From: Thiohalophilus sp.
Lineage (GTDB): Bacteria; Pseudomonadota; Gammaproteobacteria; UBA6429; Thiohalophilaceae
Direction of reading: 5' to 3'
Length of the DNA: 64,000 nt
Assembly (NCBI RefSeq): GCF_034521165.1
Contig: NZ_JAXHMV010000013.1
Span: 165,641 to 229,640, forward strand
Below are positions 33,129-41,763 of the stretch, piece by piece. The first letter of the stretch is position 1; every line of letters starts with the position of its first letter. The notes below the pieces were generated by a model, which worked only from the letters and a program-made list of their open reading frames with translations, had not been told where the DNA came from and did no database searches. The translations under genes were made by a program, and so were the position numbers.

Positions 33129-34976
33129 ATGGAAGAATTTGTTGGCAAATTGTGGCATCGCTTCATCACCCGTTCGGCGCAGCGCAGTTATCCCGAACAG
33201 GCGGTGACGCTGGCCGAGATCAGCAAGACCGTCGGCATTCTGTTTCGCGCCGCCGGGGGCGAGGGCGGGCTGCGGATCGAGGCGACCAGTGCCAGCGAAC
33301 ACGAGGGCCGGCGCAGTCTGCTGGAGCGTATCGCCGGCAGCGGTGACAAGGTCGAGCTGTGCTGGCGCACCGAGGAGTCACTGTTTTTGCCGGCCCGGGT
33401 CGATGCCTACCCTGAACGCAGTCTGAACCGGGATCTGTATCTCTGGCTGGCGGCCCTGGCGGCCGAATACCGGCCGACTGAAGAGGCCTGGTTTACCCGG
33501 AGCCAGTGGCTGACCCGCCAGGTGTTACAGCATTATCCGGGCCTGGCGCCCCGTTATCGGCGGCTGGTGGAGGCGGAGCTGGCCCGACGTCCCGAGCCCG
33601 CCGGCCTGCCGCGCGACGAGGCGGCCCGCGAGCAGGCGATTCGTACCGCGCTGCTCACTCCCGGCGAGGTGGCCGATCTGCCCGAGGCCGGCAAGTCGCC
33701 GCAGCCGGTCCTGTTGTGGCTGCATCCGGCGCCGCCGCGGGCGCCGGATCGGCGCAGCGGACAACAGCCGGGGCAGGACGATCTGCCCGAGACGGAGGGG
33801 GAAGTCGAGCAACTGGACGACGAGCGCCGGCATCGCGCCGAGCAGGTCGATATGCCGGACGGGGACAAGGGACTGGTGCTGGACCGGTTCGAGAATATTC
33901 TCAGCTGGGCCGAATACGTCAAGGTGGATCGCAGTACCGAAGAGGATGACGACATCGACGGCGCCCAGCAGACCCTGGATGACATGGAAGTGGTGAGCGT
34001 CGCCCGGGACAGCAAGAGCACTGCCAAGCGGCTGCGTTTTGATCTGGATCTGCCCGGCGAGGACGATGACGATCGGGTGATCGGCGAAGGGATACGGCTG
34101 CCGGAATGGGACTATCGTAAACAGGAATGGCTGGCGGATCATTGCTATGTCTTGCCGATGATCGCTTGTGATGCCCCGGCTTGCGAGTTGCCCGAACATC
34201 TTCTGACCACCGCGCGGCGGTTAAAAAAACAGTTCGAGTCGCTGGTGCCGCAACGAGTCTGGTTCAACCAGCAAAGCGATGGCAGCGAGATCGATCTGCA
34301 TGCCTATCTGGAACATTCCAGCGAGCGTCTGCGCGGCCAGGCCATGGCCGAACAGCGGCTGTATCGCGATTTTCGCGGCGGTCGCCGGGATCTCTCCTGC
34401 CTGCTGCTGGCCGATCTCTCCCTCTCGACCGATACCTGGGTCAACAATGAATCGCGGGTGATCGATATCATTCGCGACAGCCTGATGCTGTTTTCCGAAG
34501 CGCTCTCCGCCAGCGGCGATCGGTTTGCCATTTACGGCTTCTCCTCCCGCTACCGGGATCATGTCCGCTTTCATACCATCAAGACCTTCTCGGAAAAACA
34601 TAACGCCGAGATACGTGGGCGGATCAACGTCATCAAGCCGGGCTTCTACACCCGCATGGGCACGGCGATTCGTCAGGCCACCCGAACCCTGGGCAAACAG
34701 GTCGCGCACGATCAGCTATTGCTGATTCTGACCGACGGCAAGCCCAACGATCTGGATCATTACGAAGGGCGTTTCGGCATCGAGGATACCCGCATGGCCA
34801 TCGTCGAAGCACGCAAGCAGGGGATCCAGCCGTTTTGCGTCACCATTGATGAGAAAGGGAATGACTACCTGCCCTATATCTTCGGCAACGATGCGTTCGT
34901 GGTGATCCGCAAACCGGCCGAACTGCCCCGCGACCTGCCGCTGCTCTACGCCCGCATCACCCAGCACAGTATCTGA
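33129..34976 (+). CDS. norD: NorD, VWA-domain activator of NO reductase
   Basis: Cytosolic protein of 615 residues that works with the ATPase NorQ to mature NorB. The C-terminal von Willebrand A domain (about 415-610) has the MIDAS motif DLSLSTDTW, later TRMGTAIRQATRTL and LLILTDGKPNDLDHYEG. The N-terminal 400 residues are the NorD/CbbO-type helical and acidic region, with an Asp/Glu-rich linker around 265-290. The start ATG at 33129 follows a repeat element and lacks a strong Shine-Dalgarno sequence, so the exact start is less certain than the identity. Confidence 0.93.
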   Translation: MEEFVGKLWHRFITRSAQRSYPEQAVTLAEISKTVGILFRAAGGEGGLRIEATSASEHEGRRSLLERIAGSGDKVELCWRTEESLFLPARVDAYPERSLNRDLYLWLAALAAEYRPTEEAWFTRSQWLTRQVLQHYPGLAPRYRRLVEAELARRPEPAGLPRDEAAREQAIRTALLTPGEVADLPEAGKSPQPVLLWLHPAPPRAPDRRSGQQPGQDDLPETEGEVEQLDDERRHRAEQVDMPDGDKGLVLDRFENILSWAEYVKVDRSTEEDDDIDGAQQTLDDMEVVSVARDSKSTAKRLRFDLDLPGEDDDDRVIGEGIRLPEWDYRKQEWLADHCYVLPMIACDAPACELPEHLLTTARRLKKQFESLVPQRVWFNQQSDGSEIDLHAYLEHSSERLRGQAMAEQRLYRDFRGGRRDLSCLLLADLSLSTDTWVNNESRVIDIIRDSLMLFSEALSASGDRFAIYGFSSRYRDHVRFHTIKTFSEKHNAEIRGRINVIKPGFYTRMGTAIRQATRTLGKQVAHDQLLLILTDGKPNDLDHYEGRFGIEDTRMAIVEARKQGIQPFCVTIDEKGNDYLPYIFGNDAFVVIRKPAELPRDLPLLYARITQHSI

Positions 34977-34994
34977 CTAGTTGAAGCTGTGTAA

Positions 34995-35212
34995 GTAACG
35001 CAAAGGACGCAAAGACGCAAAGAGCGCAAAGGAATATTTATATAAGTATTGTCACACGTCTGTTTTGAATATTCTGCTGGGAGATTACTAACAAAAATGT
35101 ATTATGAGAACGAGTAAAATCCACATTGTAAGTTCGTATTTGCATTAGCTGCTTGTACTAAATAATTAATGTATCTTTGCGTTCTCCGCGTCTTTGCGTC
35201 CTTTGCGTTATT
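34995..35212. repeat. Palindromic 8-9-bp-period repeat element 5
   Basis: Left arm 34995-35033 (units ACGCAAAGG, ACGCAAAG, ACGCAAAGA, GCGCAAAGG) and right arm 35174-35212 are close inverted copies, with about 140 bp of AT-rich DNA between. This is the clearest member of the family. Together with the regulatory box at 35245 it accounts for the 360-bp gap before the NirI-like gene. Confidence 0.9.
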
Positions 35213-35244
35213 AATCTGGGCCCTTGAGAATAGACGGGTTTATG

Positions 35245-35258
35245 TTGACCCGTATCAA
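35245..35258 (+). promoter_or_regulatory. FNR/DNR box upstream of the NirI/NosR-like gene
   Basis: TTGACCCGTATCAA fits the FNR/DNR consensus with one mismatch. A weak -10-like TAGACT at 35282-35287 puts the box centre about 42 bp before the expected start of transcription. Confidence 0.72.
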
Positions 35259-35336
35259 GGCGACAATTGCGGGATTTTGACTAGACTGTAAGCGTGCCTG
35301 TGAGCACCGGATCTTGCCATTTATCAACCGGGGGCA

Positions 35337-36866
35337 GTGTTGCTGGCAGTGATAAAACAAATAGTTGTCGCCTGTCTGCTGCTGCTTGTCGTCGGGCCGC
35401 TGTCGGCGGATAGCGTGGAGTTTGATCTGTCGCAGGTACGGGAATTCTTCCCGGTCGCCGACCGGCTTGAGGAAGTCGGAGAGAAACCGCCGGTTACACG
35501 GATCTATCGGGGCAATGTCTTGCTGGGTTATGCCTTTGTTACCAGCTATATTGTTTCCATCCCGGCCTATTCCGGCGAGCCGATCCATACCCTGGTGACA
35601 ATCGATACGGCGGGCACGATTACCGGGGTTCGGATACTCGCGCACGAGGAGCCAATCCTGGTGGTCGGGATCACGGATGACGATCTGCAACAGTTTATCG
35701 ACCAGTACGTCGGAAAACGTATCGGGGAAACGCTGAAGATCGGCGGGCGTCCCAGGCAGGGGGCGACGGTGCTCGATGGTATCAGCGGTGCCACGATTAC
35801 GGTGATGGTGCTCAATGCCGGTATCACGCGCTCGCTGGAAGAGGTGGGCAAGTCTTTGACTCTGTCGGACGAGCTAGCCCCGGCTGACAAGACGGGCACA
35901 GCCGGGGCAACCTCTGGGGCACATGCGCCTATCTGGGTGCAGGTCTGGCAGGAGCGTATTTTTCAAATCGTGGTACTGGCACTGGGCCTGCTGGTCTTGC
36001 TGTTCATCCTGATTATGCAGGACTGGCTGGCGCGCCATCCTCGCCTGCTGCAGCGGCTGCGCACCGGCTTTTTGATGTATACCGTGCTGTTCATCGGCTG
36101 GTATTCCCTTGCCCAGCTGTCCATTGTCAATGTGCTGACCTTCCTGCGCTCCCTGTTCCGGGAGTTCAGCTGGGAAAGTTTTCTCATCGACCCGGCGATG
36201 TTTATTCTCTGGTCGTTTGTCGCCGTCACCATCGTCTTGTGGGGGCGCGGCGTCTATTGCGGCTGGTTGTGTCCCTACGGCGCCCTGCAGGAGTTTGTCT
36301 TCCGCCTGGGACGCTATTTGAAGGTCCCCTCGTTCGAGTTTCCCGAGATCGTGCACGAGCGGCTGTGGGCCATCAAGTACATCATCCTGCTGGGACTGTT
36401 CGGCCTGTCACTGCATTCGATGAGCCTTGCCGAGACCTATGCCGAGGTGGAGCCGTTCAAGACCGCCATTACCCTGCGCTTTCAGCGTGAATGGGGCTTC
36501 GTGTTTTACGCCTTGCTGATGCTGCTGGCCAGTCTGTTTATTCGCAAGTTCTTTTGCCGCTATGTCTGTCCGTTGGGGGCGGCATTGACCTTTCCGGCCC
36601 GGTTCCGGATTTTCGACTGGCTGCGGCGGCGCAAGGAGTGCGGGCATCCCTGTCAGATCTGTCGCAACGAATGTGAGGTGGGATCGATTCGCGGCACCGG
36701 CGAGATCATCGAAACCGAGTGCCATTATTGCCTCGCTTGCCAAATAACCTACTGGAATACTCAAAAATGTCCGCCGCTGATCGACAAGCGCCGTCGCCAG
36801 GAACGACATCGGCGCAGCGAAGGCGGTGTGGCCGCCAAGGCGCCACCATCTGACCCGCCTACCTGA
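35337..36866 (+). CDS. nirI: NirI/NosR-family membrane flavo-iron-sulfur protein
   Basis: 509 residues. The signal/anchor helix is VVACLLLLVVGPLSA. A periplasmic FMN-binding domain follows (about 70-175), with the flavinylation-type motif GISGATITVMVL. Five membrane helices come next, with YCGWLCPYGALQE and FFCRYVCPLGAA, then two cytosolic [4Fe-4S] motifs (CGHPCQICRNECEVG and CHYCLACQ). This is the order of NosR and NirI, which support nosZ or nirS expression and electron transfer. It is shorter than typical NosR because the periplasmic part is reduced. Next to nirS and without nosZ nearby, NirI is the better name. GTG start at 35337; nearby alternatives exist. Confidence 0.82.
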   Translation: MLLAVIKQIVVACLLLLVVGPLSADSVEFDLSQVREFFPVADRLEEVGEKPPVTRIYRGNVLLGYAFVTSYIVSIPAYSGEPIHTLVTIDTAGTITGVRILAHEEPILVVGITDDDLQQFIDQYVGKRIGETLKIGGRPRQGATVLDGISGATITVMVLNAGITRSLEEVGKSLTLSDELAPADKTGTAGATSGAHAPIWVQVWQERIFQIVVLALGLLVLLFILIMQDWLARHPRLLQRLRTGFLMYTVLFIGWYSLAQLSIVNVLTFLRSLFREFSWESFLIDPAMFILWSFVAVTIVLWGRGVYCGWLCPYGALQEFVFRLGRYLKVPSFEFPEIVHERLWAIKYIILLGLFGLSLHSMSLAETYAEVEPFKTAITLRFQREWGFVFYALLMLLASLFIRKFFCRYVCPLGAALTFPARFRIFDWLRRRKECGHPCQICRNECEVGSIRGTGEIIETECHYCLACQITYWNTQKCPPLIDKRRRQERHRRSEGGVAAKAPPSDPPT

Positions 36867-37050
36867 GGGCGGGGACGGCGCTGCAGTGCGTCTCCAGGCC
36901 GCTGTCGGCCTGCTACAGCATTGAAAGTTGTGACGCTGTTAGCAACAGAAACTCACCCCGCGCAGTGGGCGGCTCAATCATGGCTTGAAATGCATGAATC
37001 GCCAACTAGCCTTAGTCAAATCCGATCCAGGGAAGTGAAAATTCTGCGGT

Positions 37051-37064
37051 TTGATCGATGTCAA
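37051..37064 (+). promoter_or_regulatory. FNR/DNR box of the nirS promoter
   Basis: TTGATCGATGTCAA, one mismatch from TTGAT-N4-ATCAA. A -10-like CATAAA at 37085-37090 gives a start of transcription near 37098, about 40 bp from the box centre. An in-frame ATG at 37058 lies inside this box and so cannot be the nirS start. Confidence 0.8.
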
Positions 37065-37129
37065 GGCGTCGTTGTTCACAAAGTCATAAAACAACAATGA
37101 AGCTAAATTATCACCAGGAGGGGACGACA

Positions 37130-38863
37130 ATGAAATACCTCAACACAGGCAAAACGGTCGCCAGCGTTTGCGCGGCATTTGCCCTTTCAGTTACCGCTGT
37201 ACCACTGTGGGCGGCCACCGATAGCGGTCATCCCGGTACGCCCGAAGAAGAGATGCGTTACAAGGGCGCGCCGGTACCGGACTCGGAAACCAGTGACACC
37301 CGCAGTGCCGCAGGGCCGAAAATTACGGAGCAGGAATTTGCCCGCTCCAAACAGATCTACTTTGAACGCTGCGCCGGTTGCCACGGGGTTTTGCGTAAAG
37401 GTGCGACCGGCAAACCTCTGACCACGGAGGAGACGCGGAAGAAGGGCACGGAGTACCTGAAGACCTTCATAAATTACGGTTCGCCGGCCGGGATGCCCAA
37501 CTGGGGTACGTCCGGAGAGTTGAGTGAGGAAGAGATCGACATGATGGCCCGCTTTCTGCAGCACGAGCCACCGACTCCGCCGGAATTCAGCATGGCCGAT
37601 ATGAAGGATACCTGGGAGGTTATTGTTCCACCGGAAGAGCGGCCGAAGAAAAAACAGAACAAGTATAACCTCGACAATATCTTCTCGGTCACTTTGCGCG
37701 ATGCGGGCAAGGTTGCTCTGATCGACGGCGACAGCAAGAAGATTATAACGACTGTGGATACAGGCTACGCGGTGCACATCTCGCGCATGTCTCATTCAGG
37801 ACGTTATATTTTTGTTATCGGGCGTGATGCCAAGATCAATCTGATTGATCTTTGGATGAAGAAACCGGACACCGTCGCCAGAATCAAGGTCGGCATGGAA
37901 GCACGTTCGGTAGAAACGTCCAAGTACAAGGGCTATGAAGACAAGTATGCAATCGCCGGAACCTACTGGCCGCCGCAGTTTGTCATCATGGACGGCAACA
38001 CCCTGGAGCCCAAGAAGATTGTCGCTACCCGTGGTATGACCGTGGATACCCAGGAGTATCATCCGGAACCGCGTGTGGCCGCGATTGTCGCTTCGCATGA
38101 AAAACCGGAGTTTATCGTTAACGTCAAGGAAACCGGCATAGTCAAGATGGTGAACTACGAGGATCTGGAAAATCTGAAGATCACCAACATTGAGGCAGCC
38201 CGGTTCCTGCATGATGGCGGTTGGGATGCCACCGAACGCTATTTCCTGACGGCAGCGAACAACTCTAACAAAATTGCGGTAATCGACTCCAGGGACAGCA
38301 AGCTTGAAGCGATGATCGATGTCGGCAAGATTCCGCATCCTGGTCGTGGTGCCAACTTCGTGGATCCGAAATACGGTCCGGTGTGGGCGACCAGCCATCT
38401 GGGTGATGACACCATCTCGCTGATCGGTACCGATCCGAAAAACCACAAGCAGTATGCCTGGAAGGTGGTTCGGACGCTGAAAGGCCAGGGTGGCGGTTCG
38501 CTGTTCATCAAGACCCATCCCGAGTCGCATCATCTGTATGTGGATACGGCACTGAACCCGGAAGAGAAAATCAGCCAGTCGGTTGCCGTATTCGATACTC
38601 GCAATCTGGATGAAGGTTTCAAGGTACTGCCGATTGCCGAATGGGCCGACCTTGGCGAAGGACCGAAACGAGTTGTCCAGCCCGAGTACAACAAGGCGGG
38701 CGACGAGGTCTGGTTCTCGGTCTGGAACGGCAAGGAACAGCAGTCCGCGCTGGTTATCGTGGATGACAAGACATTGAAGCTGAAGAAGGTTATCAAGGAC
38801 AAGAGCCTGGTGACTCCGACCGGCAAGTTCAATGTGTACAACACCATGAAGGACGTGTATTAA
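37130..38863 (+). CDS. nirS: Cytochrome cd1 nitrite reductase NirS
   Basis: Periplasmic enzyme reducing nitrite to NO, about 577 residues. A Sec signal peptide (about 1-28, ending VPLWA-AT) precedes the cytochrome c domain with heme site C81-A-G-C84-H85. The eight-bladed d1 heme propeller occupies about 165-577 (for example GRYIFVIGRDAKINLIDLW, HDGGWDATERYFLTAANN and VDPKYGPVWATSHLGDD). The start at 37130 is supported by AGGAGGGG at 37117-37124. A frame extension to 37058 would overlap the operator. The downstream genes supply heme d1. Confidence 0.97.
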   Translation: MKYLNTGKTVASVCAAFALSVTAVPLWAATDSGHPGTPEEEMRYKGAPVPDSETSDTRSAAGPKITEQEFARSKQIYFERCAGCHGVLRKGATGKPLTTEETRKKGTEYLKTFINYGSPAGMPNWGTSGELSEEEIDMMARFLQHEPPTPPEFSMADMKDTWEVIVPPEERPKKKQNKYNLDNIFSVTLRDAGKVALIDGDSKKIITTVDTGYAVHISRMSHSGRYIFVIGRDAKINLIDLWMKKPDTVARIKVGMEARSVETSKYKGYEDKYAIAGTYWPPQFVIMDGNTLEPKKIVATRGMTVDTQEYHPEPRVAAIVASHEKPEFIVNVKETGIVKMVNYEDLENLKITNIEAARFLHDGGWDATERYFLTAANNSNKIAVIDSRDSKLEAMIDVGKIPHPGRGANFVDPKYGPVWATSHLGDDTISLIGTDPKNHKQYAWKVVRTLKGQGGGSLFIKTHPESHHLYVDTALNPEEKISQSVAVFDTRNLDEGFKVLPIAEWADLGEGPKRVVQPEYNKAGDEVWFSVWNGKEQQSALVIVDDKTLKLKKVIKDKSLVTPTGKFNVYNTMKDVY

Positions 38864-38874
38864 ACGGTGAAACC

Positions 38875-38904
38875 GGCAGGCAGGGCAACAAGGCTCTGCC
38901 TGCC
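38875..38904. other. Stem-loop after nirS
   Basis: GGCAGGCAG (38875-38883) pairs perfectly with CTGCCTGCC (38896-38904). No T-run follows, so a role in protecting the 3' end of an abundant nirS message or partial attenuation before nirE is likelier than full termination. A second small hairpin (GGGGTTCATGCCCC) lies near 38927. Confidence 0.6.
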
Positions 38905-39001
38905 AACACTACAGAAATTGCAGTTCGGGGTTCATGCCCCGTCAATTCGGCCTGAATCCCGACCTGCAAGGTTTGTAAGAAACACCAAAGGCTGGTGCGT
39001 G

Positions 39002-39793
39002 ATGAAAAACAAGTCCTGTGTGTATCTGGTCGGTACCGGGCCCGGCGATCCGGATCTGTTGACGGTCAAGGCACTGCGTCTGATCAAACAGGCCGATGTG
39101 ATCGTCTACGATAGACTGGTCTCCGAACCGATTCTCGATCTGATCCCCGCCGGCAGCAGTCGCATCTTTGTCGGCAAGGCCACGGATCATCACACGCTGC
39201 CGCAGGATGAGATCAACGCCCTGCTGGTCAAGATGGCCCACAAGGCCAGGACCATCGTTCGCCTCAAAGGCGGCGATCCGCTGGTGTTCGGTCGCGGCAG
39301 CGAGGAAGCGACGTTTCTTGCCCGACACGATATCGATTTTGAAATCATACCCGGCGTCACGGCGGCCACCGCGGCGACGACCTATGCCGGTATTCCCATG
39401 ACCCATCGGGGTCTTGCCACCGGTGTGCAGATCATTACCGGCCACTCCCGCAACAATCTTGATTTGCAACACGATTGGCAAAAGCTGGCCAACGAAGATA
39501 CCACGCTCGTGGTGTATATGGGCCTGGCCAATATTCACTATATTACCCGCAAGCTGATCGACGCCGGTCTGCCGACCGACACTCCGGCGGCGGCTATTCA
39601 GGACGGGGCAACCCCCCGGCAGCGCCGCCTGATTGGCACGCTCGCCGATCTGGCGGAGCAAACAGAGCGACAGGCCTTCAGACCGCCGGTCCTGTTTGTG
39701 ATCGGCAAGGTGGTGGCGCTGGCCGAGCAGATGGACTGGTATCTGCCCCGACAACAGGCCTCTGTTAAAGAGGACGCACACCATGTTCTATAG
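39002..39793 (+). CDS. nirE: Uroporphyrinogen-III C-methyltransferase NirE
   Basis: SAM-dependent methyltransferase of 263 residues converting uroporphyrinogen III to precorrin-2, the entry to heme d1. Motifs are YLVGTGPGDPDLLTVKA at the N-terminus, VIVYDRLVS, VRLKGGDPLVFGRGSEE, EIIPGVTAATAA and PMTHRG. It is a SUMT without the CysG dehydrogenase domain, as in NirE. The frame is open upstream to 38867, but those residues lie in the intergenic stem-loops, and the ATG at 39002 fits the family N-terminus. It overlaps nirC by 11 bp. Confidence 0.9.
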   Translation: MKNKSCVYLVGTGPGDPDLLTVKALRLIKQADVIVYDRLVSEPILDLIPAGSSRIFVGKATDHHTLPQDEINALLVKMAHKARTIVRLKGGDPLVFGRGSEEATFLARHDIDFEIIPGVTAATAATTYAGIPMTHRGLATGVQIITGHSRNNLDLQHDWQKLANEDTTLVVYMGLANIHYITRKLIDAGLPTDTPAAAIQDGATPRQRRLIGTLADLAEQTERQAFRPPVLFVIGKVVALAEQMDWYLPRQQASVKEDAHHVL

Positions 39794-40118
39794 ACTGTCG
39801 TTCGGTGTGTTGCTGATTGTCAGTATGTTCGCCATAACCACCACCGGCTGGAGCGCGGAGTCGATCACTGACAGGCGCGCGGCTGAACTGCGTCACCTGG
39901 TCATGCAGGATTGCGGTTCGTGCCACGGCCTGACCCTCAAGGGCGGGCTGGGACCGGCCCTGACGCCCGCTGCCCTGGGCGACAAGCCGAAAGACGCGAT
40001 GCTCGCAACCGTGCTGCATGGCCGGCCCGGCACACCGATGCCGCCCTGGTCCAATCTGTTGAGCCGGGAGGAAGCCCGCTGGATTATTGAATTGCTGTAT
40101 CGGGGAGTGGACGAATGA
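39783..40118 (+). CDS. nirC: Periplasmic c-type cytochrome NirC
   Basis: 111 residues with a signal peptide (LSFGVLLIVSMFAITTTGWSA). The heme c site is C44-G-S-C47-H48, followed by GLTLKGGLGPALTP and the axial Met probably in GTPMPPWSNLL. NirC is an electron carrier to NirS or to the last steps of heme d1 synthesis. It is embedded by overlaps between nirE (11 bp) and nirF (4 bp), so identity is supported by both motif and context. Confidence 0.9.
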   Translation: MFYRLSFGVLLIVSMFAITTTGWSAESITDRRAAELRHLVMQDCGSCHGLTLKGGLGPALTPAALGDKPKDAMLATVLHGRPGTPMPPWSNLLSREEARWIIELLYRGVDE

Positions 40119-41299
40119 GCCGTATGATCGCGTATTATCGCGCCCTGCTGCTACTGGTGTTCCTGTTCGTGACAGGCTGTCAGAGCCTGGCACCGCGGGC
40201 GACCGGCGATCTCGGCCTGGTGATCGAGCGGGCGACGGGCAGCGTACAGATTATCGATACCAGCGACCGCCGCGCGCTGGCCCGGATCGAGGGGCTGGGC
40301 GATCTCTCCCATGCTTCGGTGGTTTATTCGCGGGACGAGCGTTATGCCTATGTGTTCGGGCGCGATGGCGGGCTGAGCAAGGTGGATATGCTGTTGCAGC
40401 GGATCGACAGGCGCATTATCCAGTCCGGCAACAGTATCGGCGGCGCCATCTCCCAGGATGGCGCGCTGATTGCCGTCTCCAATTACGAGCCCGGCGGGGT
40501 CAAGATCTTCAATGCGCAAACGCTGGAGCTCGTGGCCGACATTCCGGCGATCGGCGCAAACGGTAAACGCTCCAAGGTCGTGGGTCTGGTGGATGCGCCG
40601 CAAAAACGGTTTGTCTTCAGTCTGTATGAGGCCGATGAAATCTGGGTCGCCGATATGAGTCAGCCGGACGACCCCGACATCACCCGTTACCGGGATGTGG
40701 GCAAACAACCTTATGACGCACTGATCTCCGGCGAAGGGCGCTATTACATCGCCGGCCTGTTTGGCGAGGATGGCCTGGCGCTGCTCGATCTCTGGCAGCC
40801 GCAGCTTGGTGTCAAACGGATTCTGGGCGACTATGGACGTGGTGAAGAAAAACTGCCGGTTTACAAGATGCCGCATCTGGAAGGCTGGGCGATGGCCGGT
40901 GATTATGCCCTGGTGCCGGCGGTGGGCGGCCATGAAGTACTGGTCATCGATCGCTCAAACTGGAAACTGGTCAGGCGCATAGCGGTGCACAGTCAACCGG
41001 TCTTTGTCATGGCCAGTCCGGATCAGCATTATGTCTGGGTCAATTTTGCCCATCCGGACAACGACACCATTCAGGTGATCGATGTTGCCAGTCTGGAAGT
41101 GATCGATACGCTCAAGCCGGGCCCGGCCGTATTGCATATGGAGTTTACCCCTCGCGGGCATGAAGTCTGGGTTTCGGTGCGCGACGCCAATCGGGTGCGC
41201 GTGTATGACGCCTATACCCGGCGCGAGATTACCTCGCTGGAAATGAGCTCGCCCAGCGGAATTTTTCTGACCAACCGGGCGCATCGGATAGGCTTATGA
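40115..41299 (+). CDS. nirF: Heme d1 biosynthesis protein NirF
   Basis: 394 residues, homologous to the d1 propeller of NirS but without a cytochrome c domain. The N-terminus (LLLLVFLFVTGCQSL) has a lipobox-like TGCQ, so it is probably a periplasmic lipoprotein, as shown for some NirF proteins. Blades include YAYVFGRDGGLSKVDM, GAISQDGALIAVSNYEPGG and PSGIFLTNRAHRIGL at the end. NirF acts late in heme d1 formation, before NirN. It overlaps nirC and nirD by 4 bp each. Confidence 0.92.
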   Translation: MSRMIAYYRALLLLVFLFVTGCQSLAPRATGDLGLVIERATGSVQIIDTSDRRALARIEGLGDLSHASVVYSRDERYAYVFGRDGGLSKVDMLLQRIDRRIIQSGNSIGGAISQDGALIAVSNYEPGGVKIFNAQTLELVADIPAIGANGKRSKVVGLVDAPQKRFVFSLYEADEIWVADMSQPDDPDITRYRDVGKQPYDALISGEGRYYIAGLFGEDGLALLDLWQPQLGVKRILGDYGRGEEKLPVYKMPHLEGWAMAGDYALVPAVGGHEVLVIDRSNWKLVRRIAVHSQPVFVMASPDQHYVWVNFAHPDNDTIQVIDVASLEVIDTLKPGPAVLHMEFTPRGHEVWVSVRDANRVRVYDAYTRREITSLEMSSPSGIFLTNRAHRIGL

Positions 41300-41763
41300 A
41301 CAACGACCGGCAACTGAGTGAACTCGAACGCCATCTGTTGAACGATTATCAGCACGGTTTTCCGTTGTCGCCGACGCCCTATGCCGACATGGCCGAACAG
41401 CTCGGGGTCAGCGAACAGCAGGTACTCGATAGCCTGGACAGGCTGCAGCGCGAGGGTCTGGTCAGCCGGGTCGGTGCGGTATTTCGGCCCAACCGGGTGG
41501 GCGCCAGCACTCTGGCGGCCATGTCGGTTGCCGAGGAGGAACTGGAATCGGTGGCTGAAATTATTAACAGCTATCCGCATGTCAATCACAATTACGAACG
41601 CGAACACGAGTTCAATCTGTGGTTTGTCGCCACGGCCGGCAGTGAGGCCGAGTTGTGTTCAGTCCTCGGGGAGATGGAAGAGAGAACCAGCCATACCATC
41701 CTTGCACTTCCGCTCCTCGAGGACTTCCATATTGATCTGGGATTTGATCTGCAATGGACATGA
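41296..41763 (+). CDS. nirD: Siroheme decarboxylase subunit NirD
   Basis: 155 residues of the Lrp/AsnC-like fold used by siroheme decarboxylases. A winged helix (about 1-60, DMAEQLGVSEQQVLDSLDRLQ) is followed by the ferredoxin-like domain with the signature YPHVNHNYEREHEFNLWFVATA (about 93-114). Together with the next three genes it removes two acetate side-chain carboxyls of siroheme. It starts in an ATGA overlap with nirF. The YEREHEFNLWF signature is shared with nirG below. Confidence 0.88.
   Translation: MNNDRQLSELERHLLNDYQHGFPLSPTPYADMAEQLGVSEQQVLDSLDRLQREGLVSRVGAVFRPNRVGASTLAAMSVAEEELESVAEIINSYPHVNHNYEREHEFNLWFVATAGSEAELCSVLGEMEERTSHTILALPLLEDFHIDLGFDLQWT

Noticed and set aside
34995..35212. 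CRISPR or tRNA-like structure in the GCAAAG elements
   Set aside because: Units are 8-9 bp, imperfect and inverted between arms. There are no unique spacers of constant length and no tRNA landmarks.
37058..37129. Longer NirS N-terminus starting at 37058
   Set aside because: This ATG lies inside the FNR/DNR box and would precede the signal peptide by 24 polar residues; a strong Shine-Dalgarno sequence supports 37130.
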